64,000 bases of DNA from Rapana venosa (lineage: Eukaryota; Mollusca; Gastropoda; Neogastropoda; Muricidae): positions 66,769,248 through 66,833,247 of the forward strand of contig CM054141.1 in the NCBI GenBank assembly GCA_028751875.1, given 5' to 3'. The position numbers and the translations under genes are program-made. This document shows, in pieces, positions 1 through 11,100 of the stretch (position 1 is the first letter of the stretch; each line of letters opens with the position of its first letter). The notes beneath the pieces were generated by a model. That model had not been told where the DNA came from. It saw nothing but the letters and a program-made list of their open reading frames with translations, and searched no databases.

Positions 1-130
1 AGGTGGCACAGAAGTAAGAACTGACCCCCAGGTCTGAAAATCTCCGTTGTGCAATGCTGCATACTGTAATGGGTAGAAGAACATGATGTATCAAACTTGG
101 AATTCTCAATCTCACCAGAACCATTGAATG

Positions 131-373
131 AGTACTGATTTATTTATTTATTTATTTATACCACTTTAAGTCACGAGATTTATCTGCGTGAAATTCGGGC
201 TGCTCTCCCCGGGGAGAGCGCGTCGCCACAAGAGCAGCGCCACCCTTTTTATGTCTGCAACTGTATTTGTTTCCCTATGAGAGTGCAGTTTTTTTCTAAG
301 AATTTTGCCAGGGACAACTCTCTTGTTGCCGTGGGTTCTTTTACGTGCGCTGAATAATTATATGTAACACACG

Positions 374-404
<31 letters not shown>

Positions 405-525
405 TAGCGCCCAGACCACCACTCATGGTCTAATGGATGGGGGAAAAGTTTCGGGCCCAAACGGAATTCGAACCGCTGCACACTTCCGACCCGGACTTTT
501 CGCTTTCTAGACAGGCCCGTTTACC
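131..525 (-). mobile_element. SINE family E copy (tRNA-like head)
   Basis: Reverse orientation. The tail is at 131-190 (TATT repeats, accactttaagtcacgag) and the head at 430-525 (gaattcgaaccgctgc is the reversed B box; ctttctagacaggc the A-box side). It shares cgtgggttcttttacgtgcgc and ctcatggtctaatggat with copies at 23985 and 25870. A poly-C run cuts the head. Confidence 0.75.
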
Positions 526-594
526 CCCCCCCCCCCCCCCCCCCTCCGCCCCGCCCCCCCCCCCCCCCCTCCGCACCCCCCCCCCCCCCTCCCC
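521..594 (+). repeat. Poly-C tracts
   Basis: Three long C runs separated by ccgccccgc-type breaks. They give proline- or glycine-rich open frames on both strands that are not genes. Run lengths are unlikely to be exact. Confidence 0.95.
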
Positions 595-844
595 ACTAGA
601 TTTCACAGTCAGCGTGGAGAGCGTCATCCCAAACCACGTCGAACTGAAGAGATATCCCCGTCCAGCCAAGAGTGGTTATTTTGTGTTGGCTGTTTCAAAG
701 AGCTCTTATTTCATTCATATCTACTTATGTATTTCTGTTTTTGTGTGGTTTTATTACATCTATCGCAATATCAAACCAAAGTTGTAAAGAGTTTAACAAT
801 ATGTTTTGTTATTAGCCTACTTTATTGAGGGATGTGTACAGCTA

Positions 845-1010
845 AACGTTGTATACCCATGAGCATACCGGAAGTCCCAATGCAGCTACATTCATAATAA
901 GGGGGGGGGGGGGGGGGGGGGTGGGAGGGGGGGGGGGGTCGCATAAGCAAAACTTCACCATTGGTGAACGTGGCAATTCTAGCCAAAGAACAACACACAA
1001 AAAAGATACT
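845..1010 (+). mobile_element. SINE family C fragment interrupted by poly-G
   Basis: Shares caccattggtgaacg and ctagccaaagaacaa with the family C tail at 55660-55715. A G-rich run (901-938) replaces the expected central part. Confidence 0.6.
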
Positions 1011-1427
1011 CGTGAGCGATAGTGGACCCAGCTAACGACCTCACAAACGGCCAAAATGGCGTATCTCATTTCTACAGTAAGGAACGCACTCTGCACGTCA
1101 GTGACCTTCTTGCTATGCTGCGGTGTCGTTGCTTTCAGATCGAACAGTACACTGAGACCCACAGAGAAAAGATTCATCAAACACTCACACGACAACAGCT
1201 GAGCGACTTAACGGTTTTATTTATGCCTTTTGATAATTATATTCTAATCAGCCACAGTAAATTATCGCCCCTACCTCCCATAGCGACGTGATTTTTATAG
1301 TGATGGTCTCCTGACTGCACTGTGTATGAATGTCATCAATCACAAGCGCCTATGAATGGAGGCAGTTTAAAATAGATAAAACAGCAGTATTGTGTTGCCC
1401 TTTGTCTGATGCATATTTCAGCTACAT

Positions 1428-1950
1428 TAGATAGACAGATAGATAGATAGACAGACAGATAGATAGACAGATAGATAGATAGATAGATGGATGGATAGAT
1501 AGACAGGTATATAGATACACAGATAGATAGATAGACAAATAGATAGACAGTTAGATAGATAGATAGACAGATAGATAGACAGATAGATAGATTGATGGAT
1601 AGATGGATGGATAGATAGATGGATGGATAGATGGATAGAAATAGAGAGAGATACAGAGATGGATGGATGGATGATAGATAGATAGATAGATAGTGTTACC
1701 TTTATTAGATAGAAAGAAAGAAATATAGATAGACAGACGGACAGACAGACAGACAGATATATAGATACATAGATACATAGATATGTAATCTTCATTAGAT
1801 AGACAGATAAACAGACATAATGACAGACAGACAAATAGATATATAGGTAGATAGGCAGAGAGATAGAGAGATAGATAAATGGATATATAGATAAACAAAT
1901 GGATGGATGGATGGATAGATAGATGGATGAATAGATAAATACACGCATTT
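1428..1950 (+). repeat. ATAG/ACAG/ATGG tetranucleotide satellite
   Basis: More than 500 bp of mixed tetranucleotides (ATAG, ACAG, ATGG), with two short interruptions containing cctttattagata or cttcattagata. The long open frames on the minus strand (SIYLSI-type) come only from the repeat. Confidence 0.97.
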
Positions 1951-1964
1951 ATCTCTCTTTCTCT

Positions 1965-1973
<9 letters not shown>

Positions 1974-2035
<62 letters not shown>

Positions 2036-2042
2036 ATATATA
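1974..2042 (+). repeat. (TA)n microsatellite
   Basis: About 70 bp of TA with one TTA break. It abuts the 3' end of the minus-strand SINE A at 2043; a second TA tract follows its other end at 2304-2383. Confidence 0.95.
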
Positions 2043-2303
2043 AGGTAAAGGAGTCCCATAACCTATAAGGTCGAAGGGGAGCGAGGCGTCAGAGACCTCA
2101 CTTCTCTAGGGCCAGCATATTGAGGGCGGCGCCCATCACCTCTCCCTCGCTGCTTTACCTTCCCTGACCCTAAAGAGGGCAGGTACCCATTTACAGCTGG
2201 GTGAACTGGGGGAACTGTACTGAAGCCAAGGCGCGCAAACGGGCACCCATCCAACTGGTAACCACGCTCGACGCTGTTTTAACTTGGCTGCGGGAAAGCA
2301 AGT
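2043..2303 (-). mobile_element. SINE family A copy, head truncated
   Basis: Reverse orientation: aaggtaaaggagtcccataacc (tail), then agggcaggtacccatttacagctgg and ggtaaccacgctcgacgctg. It is very similar to the copy at 36324-36620 and flanked on both sides by TA repeats. Confidence 0.9.
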
Positions 2304-2313
2304 GATATATATA

Positions 2314-2353
<40 letters not shown>

Positions 2354-2383
2354 ATAATATATATATATATATATATATATTCA
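2304..2383 (+). repeat. (TA)n microsatellite
   Basis: TA repeat of about 80 bp with TTA and ATAATA breaks. Together with 1974-2042 it brackets the SINE A copy, which may mean insertion into a TA tract. Confidence 0.95.
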
Positions 2384-2630
2384 AGTAATAGTATCAAGAA
2401 CCAGTTAAAAAGTGGGCAACAACAATCAAAGATACGAAGAAATAACATGCATCCACTCATTCATCTCTCATTTGTTTTCCTCCCCCACCCCACCCCACCC
2501 ATCCCCACGCCACTCATTCTGCCTCCCTCCCCCTAACTAATAAGTACTTATTCCATTATCCCTGATATAAAAGAGTAAAAATAAAATAATAATAACCCCC
2601 CCATCACATACAAACATAAACACACACATA

Positions 2631-2661
2631 CATGCACTCATATATACAGACACACACACAT

Positions 2662-2718
<57 letters not shown>

Positions 2719-2902
2719 TGCACACACCGAGATCGGCACATGTTCAAGTCACAGTGAATGTCATATGTATGATATGAACAGGTTATAGATATTCACACAC
2801 AACTTATATTCACACACACGCACACACACACTCACACACACATACACACGCACGCGCGCGCACACACACACACACACACGCACACACACACACACACACA
2901 CA
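2631..2902 (+). repeat. (CA)n blocks
   Basis: CA repeats at about 2642-2722 and 2806-2902, separated by about 80 bp of unique DNA. The cysteine/valine open frames here are repeat shadows. Confidence 0.95.
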
Positions 2903-2904
2903 TT

Positions 2905-3085
2905 GCAGCATAGTTAGAACCTGTTCCATATTTTGCAAGAGTAACCCATTTGTGCCAGTGGGGGAAACGGATGACAAAAATTACAAAAACTGTACGCACA
3001 CGGGGACTAGAAGTAAAAACAAAAGAGCACATAAGCCTTAGTGCTAATTCCATTATTCTCGAAGTAAAAGAACAGAAAATAGATA
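2905..3085 (+). mobile_element. SINE family B fragment, 3' part
   Basis: Contains gaacctgttccatattttgc, gtgccagtggggg, ggatgacaaaaattac, cacacggggactag and attccattattctcg. These line up in order with the intact copy at 7344-7672. Confidence 0.75.
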
Positions 3086-3359
3086 AGCACAGTGAGACAT
3101 AGACAGATACAGACAAAAGAATATCAAAGCAAAAGAATGGTAGGATCTGTACAGAGGCACTCAAGCCTAAAAAAACAAATTAATATAAACCGTTGTTACT
3201 GTAAGGGGGAAAACGATCACCTCAGAAGCAGACAGAGCACATCCATTGATTCTGACAAATATCTGACATCACTTCCGGAATCGACACAAAGGGCAATAAA
3301 TCCGACAGTTGAGATAAACGCGGGACCTACACCTACAAACGGAACCGGCAGGGATAATG

Positions 3360-4160
3360 ATCAATCATCATCATCATCAGACCCGTGACCTTGGCGGTCG
3401 TGGGGGAGACATGAAAGACGATGCCGTGGTAAGCCTCCTCCATCCATCTCGGTCCTCGGCTCTGCGCAGTAGTGCCGAGTCATTCATCCTGGTCCATTCT
3501 CTGATGTTGTCCATCCATGACTTGTTCTGTCTTCCCCTCCTTCTGCCACCTTCGAGTGTTCCCTGCAGTACTGTTTTTGGCAGAGTGTTGTGGCGGGTGA
3601 CGTGGCCGAACCATGTCAGCTTTTTCTTCTTGACGATGGTGAGAAGGGGTTCCTGTGGACCTACCAGCCGTGTTATTTGACTCTTGACAACTTCGTTGGT
3701 CTTTCGTTCTCTCCAGGATATGCCCAGTAGTTTTCTATGGCATTTTGTTTCGAATGACTGGGATTCGCTTTGCTGTTTCAGCAGTCAATGTCCAGGTTTC
3801 ACTTCCGTACAGCAGGATCGTCTGAATTAGGGCTTTGTAGAGCTTTAGTTTGATTGGGAAACTGATCTCTTTACTTTTCCATATGGTGGTGAGTTTTGTC
3901 ATGGAAGATGTTGCCATGGCTATTCTGACTTTGATTTCTGTCGTCGATCGCCCGTCCTTTGTGAGTGTAGCGCCGAGGTATTTAAAAGCTCTACCTCCTC
4001 CAGTTGTTGGCCGTTCATGTAAATTTTAGCGGTGACATTGCTCGTGCTGTTCACAAGTACTTTACTTTTCTCCGAGCTCACCTCCATCCCATATGCTCCA
4101 GCTCTGTTCTCAAGTCTGGTCGTAAGATCTTGCAGCTCAATGATCAATAGACGGTCGCTA
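3360..4160 (-). mobile_element. 5'-truncated LINE, C-terminal reverse-transcriptase end
   Basis: Read from 4160 down to 3400, the minus strand gives pieces of a non-LTR retrotransposon tail: AGAYGMEVSSEKSKVLVNS, KLYKALIQTILLYGSETWTL, LTWFGHVTRH and NKSWMDNIREWTRM. YGSETWTL and the FGHVTRH..LP pattern are typical. Frames change at about 3917, so it is dead. The 3' end is a short (TGA)n run (TCATCATCATCATCAG on +, about 3367). The 5' end stops abruptly near 4155. Confidence 0.8.
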
Positions 4161-4553
4161 AACAGACAAAAGGAAAACAAGATTCCATTTCGAGGATTTG
4201 ATTGCATAAAGCTTTCGCGCACTGCAATAGAAATGTGTGGAAAAGGAGGAATAAGCATCTATAGATCCAATTTCACAACATCACACCAAAACGACAATTT
4301 GTGACAAGGTTGCCAAGTCAGCATGCTCAGGCATGCCGACCCTGTGGCTTGTGCTTTGAGGGGGCGTAATTTACGTGGACTCTTCAGATGATTTGCATAA
4401 TTATATAATTATGTGGTTGTCCTATGATGGTTGGCATCCCTCTGTTACGCCTTATCTCTCCCTGTCTCCACCTTTCACCTAGTCATCCAGGCGTGTAGGT
4501 TAAGCCCACATAGGTAGGCAATCAAACACCCAATGCAATCTTCTTGTTTACAG

Positions 4554-4649
4554 CCCCACTGGATCACACCAAGGATCTGGGCTACCACACACACCTGGCG
4601 GGGAAGTGGCACCTGGGCGACTGCCACGTGAACACCACTCCAATCAGAC
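4554..4649 (+). CDS. Sulfatase exon with GKWHLG motif
   Basis: Enters with two bases of a split codon and leaves phase 1 (C|GT). GKWHLG is the conserved sulfatase segment whose Lys and His contribute to the active site. The splice signals on both sides are good. Confidence 0.8.
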
Positions 4650-4862
4650 GTGAGGGTGAGGGTAGTAATACTACTACTATGATAATTATCGACTCTATGT
4701 CTGTCTGTCTGTCTGTGTGTCTTTCGTTCTGTCTGTCTATCTGTGTGTGTCTGTCTGTCTCTCTACCCCTCCCCCCCTTCTCCCCACGTCCAGTGTATAA
4801 TGGTACACACAACTTCCCTGGGACACTTTCAGTGGAACACACGAAGGTTTTCTTTTGAATTT

Positions 4863-5478
4863 TAAAACTGTTGACACACGTGTATATCTATGGGGTGAGG
4901 GGGGGGGGGAGATATTTCATCGACTCACCAGAGACATGTAGCCTAATTAAAATTTAATGAAGATTCAGACACATAAATGAATACTCTGAAAAGATCGATT
5001 TGTGAGGGGAGGGATCAGTCACTGCTCGTGGTTTTGACACGCTCCTATATTTGGTTTGTTCCTCGGCTAGAGCTTCGAGCTTGAAGTACTATATAGTCTT
5101 CTGTCACACATGCTGAGGGTTTCTGGACATCATCAACATAGGAATGCAAAATGAAGCGCCAACAAAAGAAACTGTAACACTGGTTATCAGCAACATTACT
5201 GAAAGATCCACATGTGTTTAAGTTTTTTTTTAAAGGGGAAAACAATCTCCCCTTTCTTGTACTGTTTTCATACATGGTCATGGAATAAGATTTGTGATGG
5301 TGATACATCCTACTTCAGTTGAGTAGATCATTCATGATAATTATCCTCTTATGCAGAGATATTGCATGACTAGGTTACAAACCATTGTCGCCATTCTGTG
5401 GGTTGTTTAAGCATAGAGGTGGTAATTAAGTATCAGCCGTGTCTTTTCTACGAGTTTTGTTTCTGGTAGTTCTGTGAT
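4863..5478. other. Sulfatase intron region with no gene seen
   Basis: Contains a G run (4899-4910) and a short family C tail in reverse at about 5050-5085 (ggtttgttcctcggctagagc). I see no exon-like sequence, although sulfatase core exons would be expected here. Confidence 0.5.
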
Positions 5479-5770
5479 GGGGACTGGATAGCTCAGTGGT
5501 CAGAGCACTTGTTTTCCCCAAGCTAAGGTTAAGCAGCATCGAGCATGCTTACCAAGAGGACAGGTCACCAATTGTGCGCCTTGGCTTCAGTACATTCCCC
5601 CCAGTTCAACCAGTTGTAAATGGGTACCTGCCCTCTTTAGGGTCAGGGAAGGTAAAGCAGAGAGGGAGAGGAGATGGGCGACGCCCTCAATGTGCTGGCT
5701 CCTAGAGAAGCTGAGGCCTCTGATGCCTCACTCCCCTTCGACCACATAGGTTATGGGACACCTTTACCTT
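5479..5770 (+). mobile_element. SINE family A copy, full length
   Basis: Head ggggactggatagctcagtgg (A box), body with gttaaatgggtacctgcc-like and ggtcagggaaggtaaagcag blocks, tail ggttatgggacacctttacc. It lies between the two sulfatase pieces. Confidence 0.9.
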
Positions 5771-5992
5771 AGTGCTGTGATCCAGTTTGACTGGCTTATT
5801 TCACAAGTGCCAGTCTTCTGCTTCTATCTGGATTTCTTATCTGTTCGTAAGTCTGTGTACCTGTCAGTTTTTGAAGTGATACCCCATCCACCTTTGTTCC
5901 GTTCTTCTTCATTCACCCCTCCACATCTAAAAACTCTTCATATACGCAATCAAAAGACATGCTGTGGCCTGACAGTGTGACCTGCATTGCAG

Positions 5993-6155
5993 AGGACATA
6001 GACGGGATGAGCGCCTGGAGGGCCATCAGGAACGGCAGGGCAACGAAGAGACGCTGGATGGTCTACAACATCGACAGCTCCATACAAAAAGCAGCTCTCC
6101 GATTCAAGAATGGAACACACGACTTCAAACTTATCTTCAGCAATGCTTCAGAAAT
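5993..6155 (+). CDS. Sulfatase exon, end of the catalytic domain
   Basis: The acceptor is cattgcag|AGGACA; the probable weak donor is GAAAT|GTGATA. It encodes DIDGMSAW, MVYNIDSS and KAALRFKNGTHDFKLIF. The phase of the inferred donor (AT|C) matches the frame of the next exon at 6862. Confidence 0.65.
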
Positions 6156-6861
6156 GTGATATGCTCCAAGTCCATTCTTACGCGTTTAGCATTATTTGTA
6201 TGTTCGTTTAATGTGAAAGGGAATGATTGCTATTCTATGTTTCAAGTGTTGAGCAGATATATTTTTCAAATGAACATGCTTCTACGTAATTATCTATTAT
6301 ACAACTGTTTTCATAAAAAGTATTTTTAATCCCTGAACCAGTAAAGGAAACGTGGAGTTACTAGTTATCTATTTTCATTTCTTGGCTGATTTTACAACAT
6401 AGTTCAATAATATTTTCCTCTTTCAATTGCATCAGTTTTGTGATAGTTTTGACAAGCTACAGGGCTGTAACTGTATTCCTGTGAATTAGATAGATGCCAT
6501 TCATTTGTGAGAAGTGTCTGGCTGTAATGTAAGGTACCAAGAGGTTGAAGCTTCAGCAGACTGGAGTCAGTACCAGGCAAAATGAATGGTTATCACTGAA
6601 CAGTACTTCAAAATTGACATTCAAAAGTTTAATATTCCAAGTGTTTGCATCAATCTCTGAGAAATCATTTTCAAAATGTGAAATAAGGCCACCTATTCAT
6701 GTGCGCTTGTTTTCCTACTCTACTACATATGGAATTGCAAGCCTTTGTTTGACAACCCCCCTCCCCCCCGCCCAAAAATGCTGCTGTGTTTTCACTACGC
6801 TGAAAGTTCAAGGTCTTCAGAATCTTCCACTAACATTTGTTGTTGTTTTAACATCTTTCAG

Positions 6862-7172
6862 CGAACCAGGCTACAGAATCTTGATAGAAAGGTCAGAAGA
6901 GGAGCGGAAGAACGACCCCCGGGAAAAAACGTTACAAAAAAAACGGCACTGCCTATTTCCTGTACAACCTGGCCACCAACCCTGATGAACGGCCCCCCTT
7001 AGGAGACAGGTTTCCTGACGCCGCCCTAGACAACGCGGCCATCTTCAATGCCATGAAAGAGAAGCTGGCTGAGCTGACGAAGGAGGAGGTGCCTACTCCT
7101 TATTATGCCCCCTTGCCAGTGAAGAAAGCAGTTCGGCAGAGAGGAGGGGCGTGGAGAGTCACTGGCTGTTAG
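6862..7172 (+). CDS. Sulfatase last exon with apparent +1 frameshift
   Basis: After catctttcag|C the frame gives EPGYRILIERSEEERKNDP up to an A8 run at 6935-6942. One base later the next frame gives NGTAYFLYNLATNPDERPP, then DRFPDAAL, and ends with TAG at 7170-7172. Seven A's instead of eight would restore one frame, so an extra A (mutation or sequencing error) is likely. A different acceptor (ggtcag|AAGAGG, 6896) could avoid the shift but does not match the upstream phase. Confidence 0.6.
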
Positions 7173-7194
7173 CTGTGTCTTCAGACTCACCAGT

Positions 7195-7835
7195 CCCCGT
7201 GGGAATGCCGGGAACCTGTCAGTGCAAACAGCATGCCCACCTTCTGGAAAATCTATTCAAGAAATTCTCCCTTTTTTGTTTCTGCCTTGTTCCTTTTCTT
7301 CCAGTTATCTCTTTCTTGTCTATTTTATGCTTCTTTGGTCCATACGGGATAGCCTAGTTGTTAGAACATTGCGCTCGCAATCTGAAGACCCGGGTTCGAT
7401 TCCCGTAAAGGGGATATTTTCCTCTGGAGTTATCAGTGCAAACTCCACTCTCCCCAAAAGTCCTTTGGATGAGACTATAAACCGAGGCCGCAGAACATCT
7501 TGCCCACACGTTAAATCCTGTTCTGCTGTTCGTAAGAGTAGGCCATTGTGTGCCAGTGGGAACAGATGACAAAATTGACAAAACCGCTTACACACGGGGA
7601 CTAGATGTAAAGAGCATGCAAGTGCTTATTCCATTATCCTCAATATAAAAGAATGAAAACAAAATTAAAAAAATTCTCCCTCCCTTTTCCCAGGAAAGAC
7701 TTAAAAGATAACAGTTCTCTCCCACGCCAAAGTCGGATGGGCTGGGTCTGATTTGTCAGGCGTTTTACGGCAGCGCACCGTATTTTCGATCATATGACGG
7801 GCAATAACTGCTGTATGAGTGCTAAAAGAAGAAGA
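7195..7835 (+). mobile_element. Family D element split by a SINE B insertion
   Basis: Left part 7195-7343 (gggaatgccgggaacctgtcag, tgttccttttcttcc) and right part 7673-7835 (aaagacttaaaagataacag, ttgtcaggcg). Together they line up with the uninterrupted copy at 49640-49940. The SINE B at 7344-7672 lies between them. The right end runs into an AGAAGA-rich tract. Confidence 0.7.
7344..7672 (+). mobile_element. SINE family B copy, full length
   Basis: tRNA-like head gggatagcctagttgttag with an intact B box (gggttcgattcccg at about 7391), body with ggatgagactataaaccgagg and gtgccagtgggaacagatgac, tail attccattatcctcaatataaaag plus A-rich end. This is the best copy of the family in the window. 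Confidence 0.9.
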
Positions 7836-7943
7836 AGAAGTAGAGAAAGAAAAGGAAGTAGAAGAAGAAGGAGAGGAAGAAGGAGAAGAAGAAACAGCCG
7901 TGAGTGCAGAGGACAGGAGACTTGAAGGGGGAGGGGGTCAACA

Positions 7944-8626
7944 CAGATACATGCTGAGCACAGCGTGTTTATCAACAGGATGGACATACATGCTGAGCAC
8001 AGTGTGCTTATCAACAGGATGGACATACATGCTGAGCACTGTGTATTTATCAACAGGATGGACATACATGCTGAGCACAGTGTGCTTATCAACAGGATGG
8101 ACATACATGCTGAGCACTGTGTATTTATCAACAGGATGGACATACATGCTGAGCACAGTGTGTTTATCAACAGGATGGACATACATGCTGAGCACAGTGT
8201 GTTTATCAACAGGATGGACATACATGCTGAGCACAGCGTGTTTATCAACAGGATGGACATACATGCTGAGCACAGCGTGTTTATCAACAGGATGGACACA
8301 CATGCTGAGCACAGTGTGACATACATGCTGAGCACTGAGTGTTTATCAACAGGATGGACATACATGCTGAGCACTGTGTATTTATCAACAGGATGGACAT
8401 ACATGCTGAGCACAGTGTGTTTATCAACAGGATGGACATACATGCTGAGCACAGCGTGTTTATCAACAGGATGGACATACATGCTGAGCACAGTGTGACA
8501 TACATGCTGAGCACAGTGTGACATACATGCTGAGCACAGTGTGACATACATGCTGAGCACAGCGTGCTTATCAACAGGATGGACATACATGCTGAGCACA
8601 GTGTGTTTATCAACAGGATGGACCCG
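7944..8626 (+). repeat. 39-bp minisatellite
   Basis: The unit reads acatacatgctgagcacag then tgtgtttatcaacaggatgg (39 bp). Fifteen tatcaacaggatgg blocks are present, plus several 23-bp short units around 8318 and 8498-8560. Because 39 is a multiple of 3, it opens frames on both strands; the predicted repeat peptides are not supported as genes. Confidence 0.97.
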
Positions 8627-9205
8627 AGAATTTTTCAAGCTTTTAGACCATTCTGCCGTTTATGAGTTTGATATCAATGAACTACAAGATAACTTAGACA
8701 TACATCATGCATTCACGCTATGAATGTAAAGAGTATGGGGGTAGATAAAAGGGGGCGGGGGGGTGTTGTTGGATGAAGAAAGTCATGGATATTTATAAGA
8801 TTAAAATGAAACTGTACTAATGGACAAGTTGAGATGCTGTTGTTGAGGGTACAGGCCCCAGATGTAAGCAATTAAAACAAAACGCAAAATGAAGCGTTAT
8901 CAAAGAGAGACCTAAAATTTGAAATGGCTCTTCAGACGAAAAGTACATGTGTTTCACACAGACCATTATGTTGTTTCATATCTTGCATCCTGATGTCTTT
9001 CATGAATATTCATGGGGTGCTGGTTTTAACTGATGGGTTGTTCAGAGCTGCAATCTGTCACCTTGTTGACATACTGTTGCTGTTATTGACAGCATTATTT
9101 TGCCTTCCTTCCTGCCAACTGTGCTGAAACGTGCAGAATAAAAAAAAAGCCCAATCATGATTCTTTTGAATCACTACGTCTTTTCTGTGTGTCGCTAGAG
9201 TTCAG

Positions 9206-9361
9206 AGACAGAGAGACAGAGACAGACACAGAGACAGACACAGAGACAGACACAGAGACAGACAGATATTTAAAGAAAGAGACACACGCGCGCGCATACA
9301 AACACACGCGCACGCACGTAGGCACGCACGCACGCGCACACACACACACACACACACACAC
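9206..9361 (+). repeat. GACAGACACAGA 12-mer and (CA)n/(CACG)n repeat
   Basis: Three to four perfect 12-bp units at about 9221-9265, followed by CACGCACG- and CA-type repeats to 9361. Confidence 0.93.
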
Positions 9362-9418
9362 CATGAAAAATGGAGTATTGCCTCCGGAATAAAACGGAGA
9401 TTCATCAAACTGACTGGA

Positions 9419-9815
9419 TCATGTTCCAGAGTTCACAGTTGTCTGTAAACCCTGTGCAGAAATAACAGGTAGGTAAACCAGGGGGGAAACGCCATTGCTG
9501 AGTGCATGACCACGACGTACAGAGGAAAGTTTGCTGCCACCACCGCTGGTTATTCCCAAGCAACCTATCCTAGAGGAACATGGCCTCAGTTGGATCTTCT
9601 TTGTCGAACGCTCAGACAGCAACTCCTGAGGCCCTGACAAATGCTGCCGTGGTACGCTGAAGGCCCTCCAGGATCCAAAGAGTTTGTCCCTCATCAGCAG
9701 GTCAGTAGGCCTGATATCGGCCCTCAGGTGTTGGTGTGTTGGACAGGGCTGGAGGAAGTGCCACAGGGGCACGCCTCAGAATCACCAATGTGGAACTTGG
9801 TAAACATGTGATGTC
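9419..9815 (-). mobile_element. LINE 3' end (post-RT cysteine/histidine tail)
   Basis: The minus strand gives EACPCGTSSSP then LQPCPTHQHLRADIRPTDLL and KLFGSWRAFS in two frames. This fits the CPCG..EH.L..CP.H..LR tail of non-LTR elements. It ends gttgctgtctgagcgttcgacaaagaaga, a tail also found in family D elements. It is broken by at least one frameshift. Confidence 0.6.
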
Positions 9816-10470
9816 TGAGTCTGCAGTGTCCAGTCCTCAGTTAACTGGATCAAGGAGTGGGAATTTGATGTTGGACTACATGAAGAACAAGGTGGAGAAG
9901 GAATGCATGTTTCAGTGATCAGAATGAAGGGCAGAACATGTAGTATATAATATATCAGAAGTGACAGTCACAGACTTTCCTTCACCATCAAAGAACAATG
10001 GCTGCAGGCTTCATCATGACATGCCTAAGAAGAGGAAATGGAGTAAAGACAGGCCTTGTTTTTAGAATTGTAAGGTCGATGTGGCAGCCATGACGGACAC
10101 AGTTAGGTGTGAAGGGCCTGGCCTGTGGTCAGGAAAGTAATGGCATCACTACTAAAGTATGGAAGTGAAAACAGTGTTGGCTTGCAATAGGATTTTTTTT
10201 TGTCAGACAACTGCGGGCTAAAGGGGTATAGGCTACACCTCTCTCTCTCTCTCTTTATTTTTCTTTCTTCCTGACCTTCTTTCTTCTTTCACAGTGTATC
10301 ATTAAAAATATTTTCATGGGTAGCAACACAGTTTCATTCTTAGCCAGCAAGCAACAGTGCACACAGGCTGGCAAAGCAAGCAGTCCACATTGGCAAACAT
10401 AGCAAGCTAACAACAAAAAGCAGAATGAACTGGGCCAATGAATGAGCCAGCCAGTAGCCAGCCAACAATA

Positions 10471-10472
10471 CA

Positions 10473-10516
<44 letters not shown>
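10471..10516 (+). repeat. Poly-G run of about 46
   Basis: An uninterrupted G homopolymer, the longest in the window, flanked by caatacag and agaagaagaaaagg. The exact length is not reliable. The proline-rich minus frames across it are artefacts. Confidence 0.95.
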
Positions 10517-10517
<1 letters not shown>

Positions 10518-11100
10518 GAAGAAGAAAAGGAAAAGCCCAACAATTCAGGCTACACTCCACATTTAGCTTTCGAGCCATCTACTGATTTTCACAGATTATT
10601 TTTTAAAGTATGAAAAATTGTACTGTGTACTTGTCTTGGGAATTGAGGACTATAACAATACCAGGTAGTCATAAGAAAGTTGGACATTATCATATAACGA
10701 GGATTGTTTGTGTTCCTACATTATTGACCCCGCAAGTACATATTGTGGTTAGGAAGCTAGCATATGGAATATGACTGAGTGTTTCCTGAAATTAAAGTTC
10801 AAACCTACCGAATTTGTGCAAAATCATATGAGTTTTGAGTCAGATGCTAGTCTTTTACTACAAAAAGGTGGTTTTTATTTCTGTGGATGCCTTAGTAGCC
10901 TACGTGCAATATGAATGCGGGAGTGATATAGGAAAACAGAAGGAAAACGTGGCAAAAATTAAAGGTGGTATGTAATCTTATCACGTCAATGCTCCTGCTT
11001 GTTCCATGATGCACGTGGAAACGAATTCTGCTCACCGGCAGAGGGTGTCAGGACTGTGTTGCCTGGGCCTAGTTGATATTCACATTTCTGATTTGGCCAG

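Larger units (their letters stand above)
4554..7172 (+). pseudogene. Arylsulfatase B-like gene remnant: core exons absent and C-terminal frameshift
   Basis: Three exon-like pieces of a lysosomal-type sulfatase are visible. 4554-4649 (tgtttacag|CC.. to AGAC|GTGAGG) encodes KDLGYHTHLAGKWHLGD and TTPIRR, the GKWHLG active-site region. 5993-6155 encodes DIDGMSAWRAIRNG, YNID and AALRFKNGTHDFKLI, as in ARSB DGFDVW and AAIRHGNWKLL. 6862-7172 encodes the C-terminal part with GTAYFLYNLATNPDERPPLG and ends at TAG. The roughly 200-residue core that normally lies between TRRGFD and DGFDVW is not seen between 4650 and 5992. The 5' exon with the formylglycine C-x-P-S-R motif is not in the window before 4554. 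In the last exon the frame changes at an A8 tract (6935-6942). It may be a decayed copy, or a functional gene damaged by assembly errors. Confidence 0.75.

Noticed and set aside
1427..1948. 173-codon minus-strand frame rich in SIYLSI
   Set aside because: ATAG/ACAG tetranucleotide shadow.
7790..8638. 282-codon minus-strand frame over the 39-bp repeat
   Set aside because: The frame exists because the unit is 39 bp. It shifts between repeat phases and has no supporting signals.
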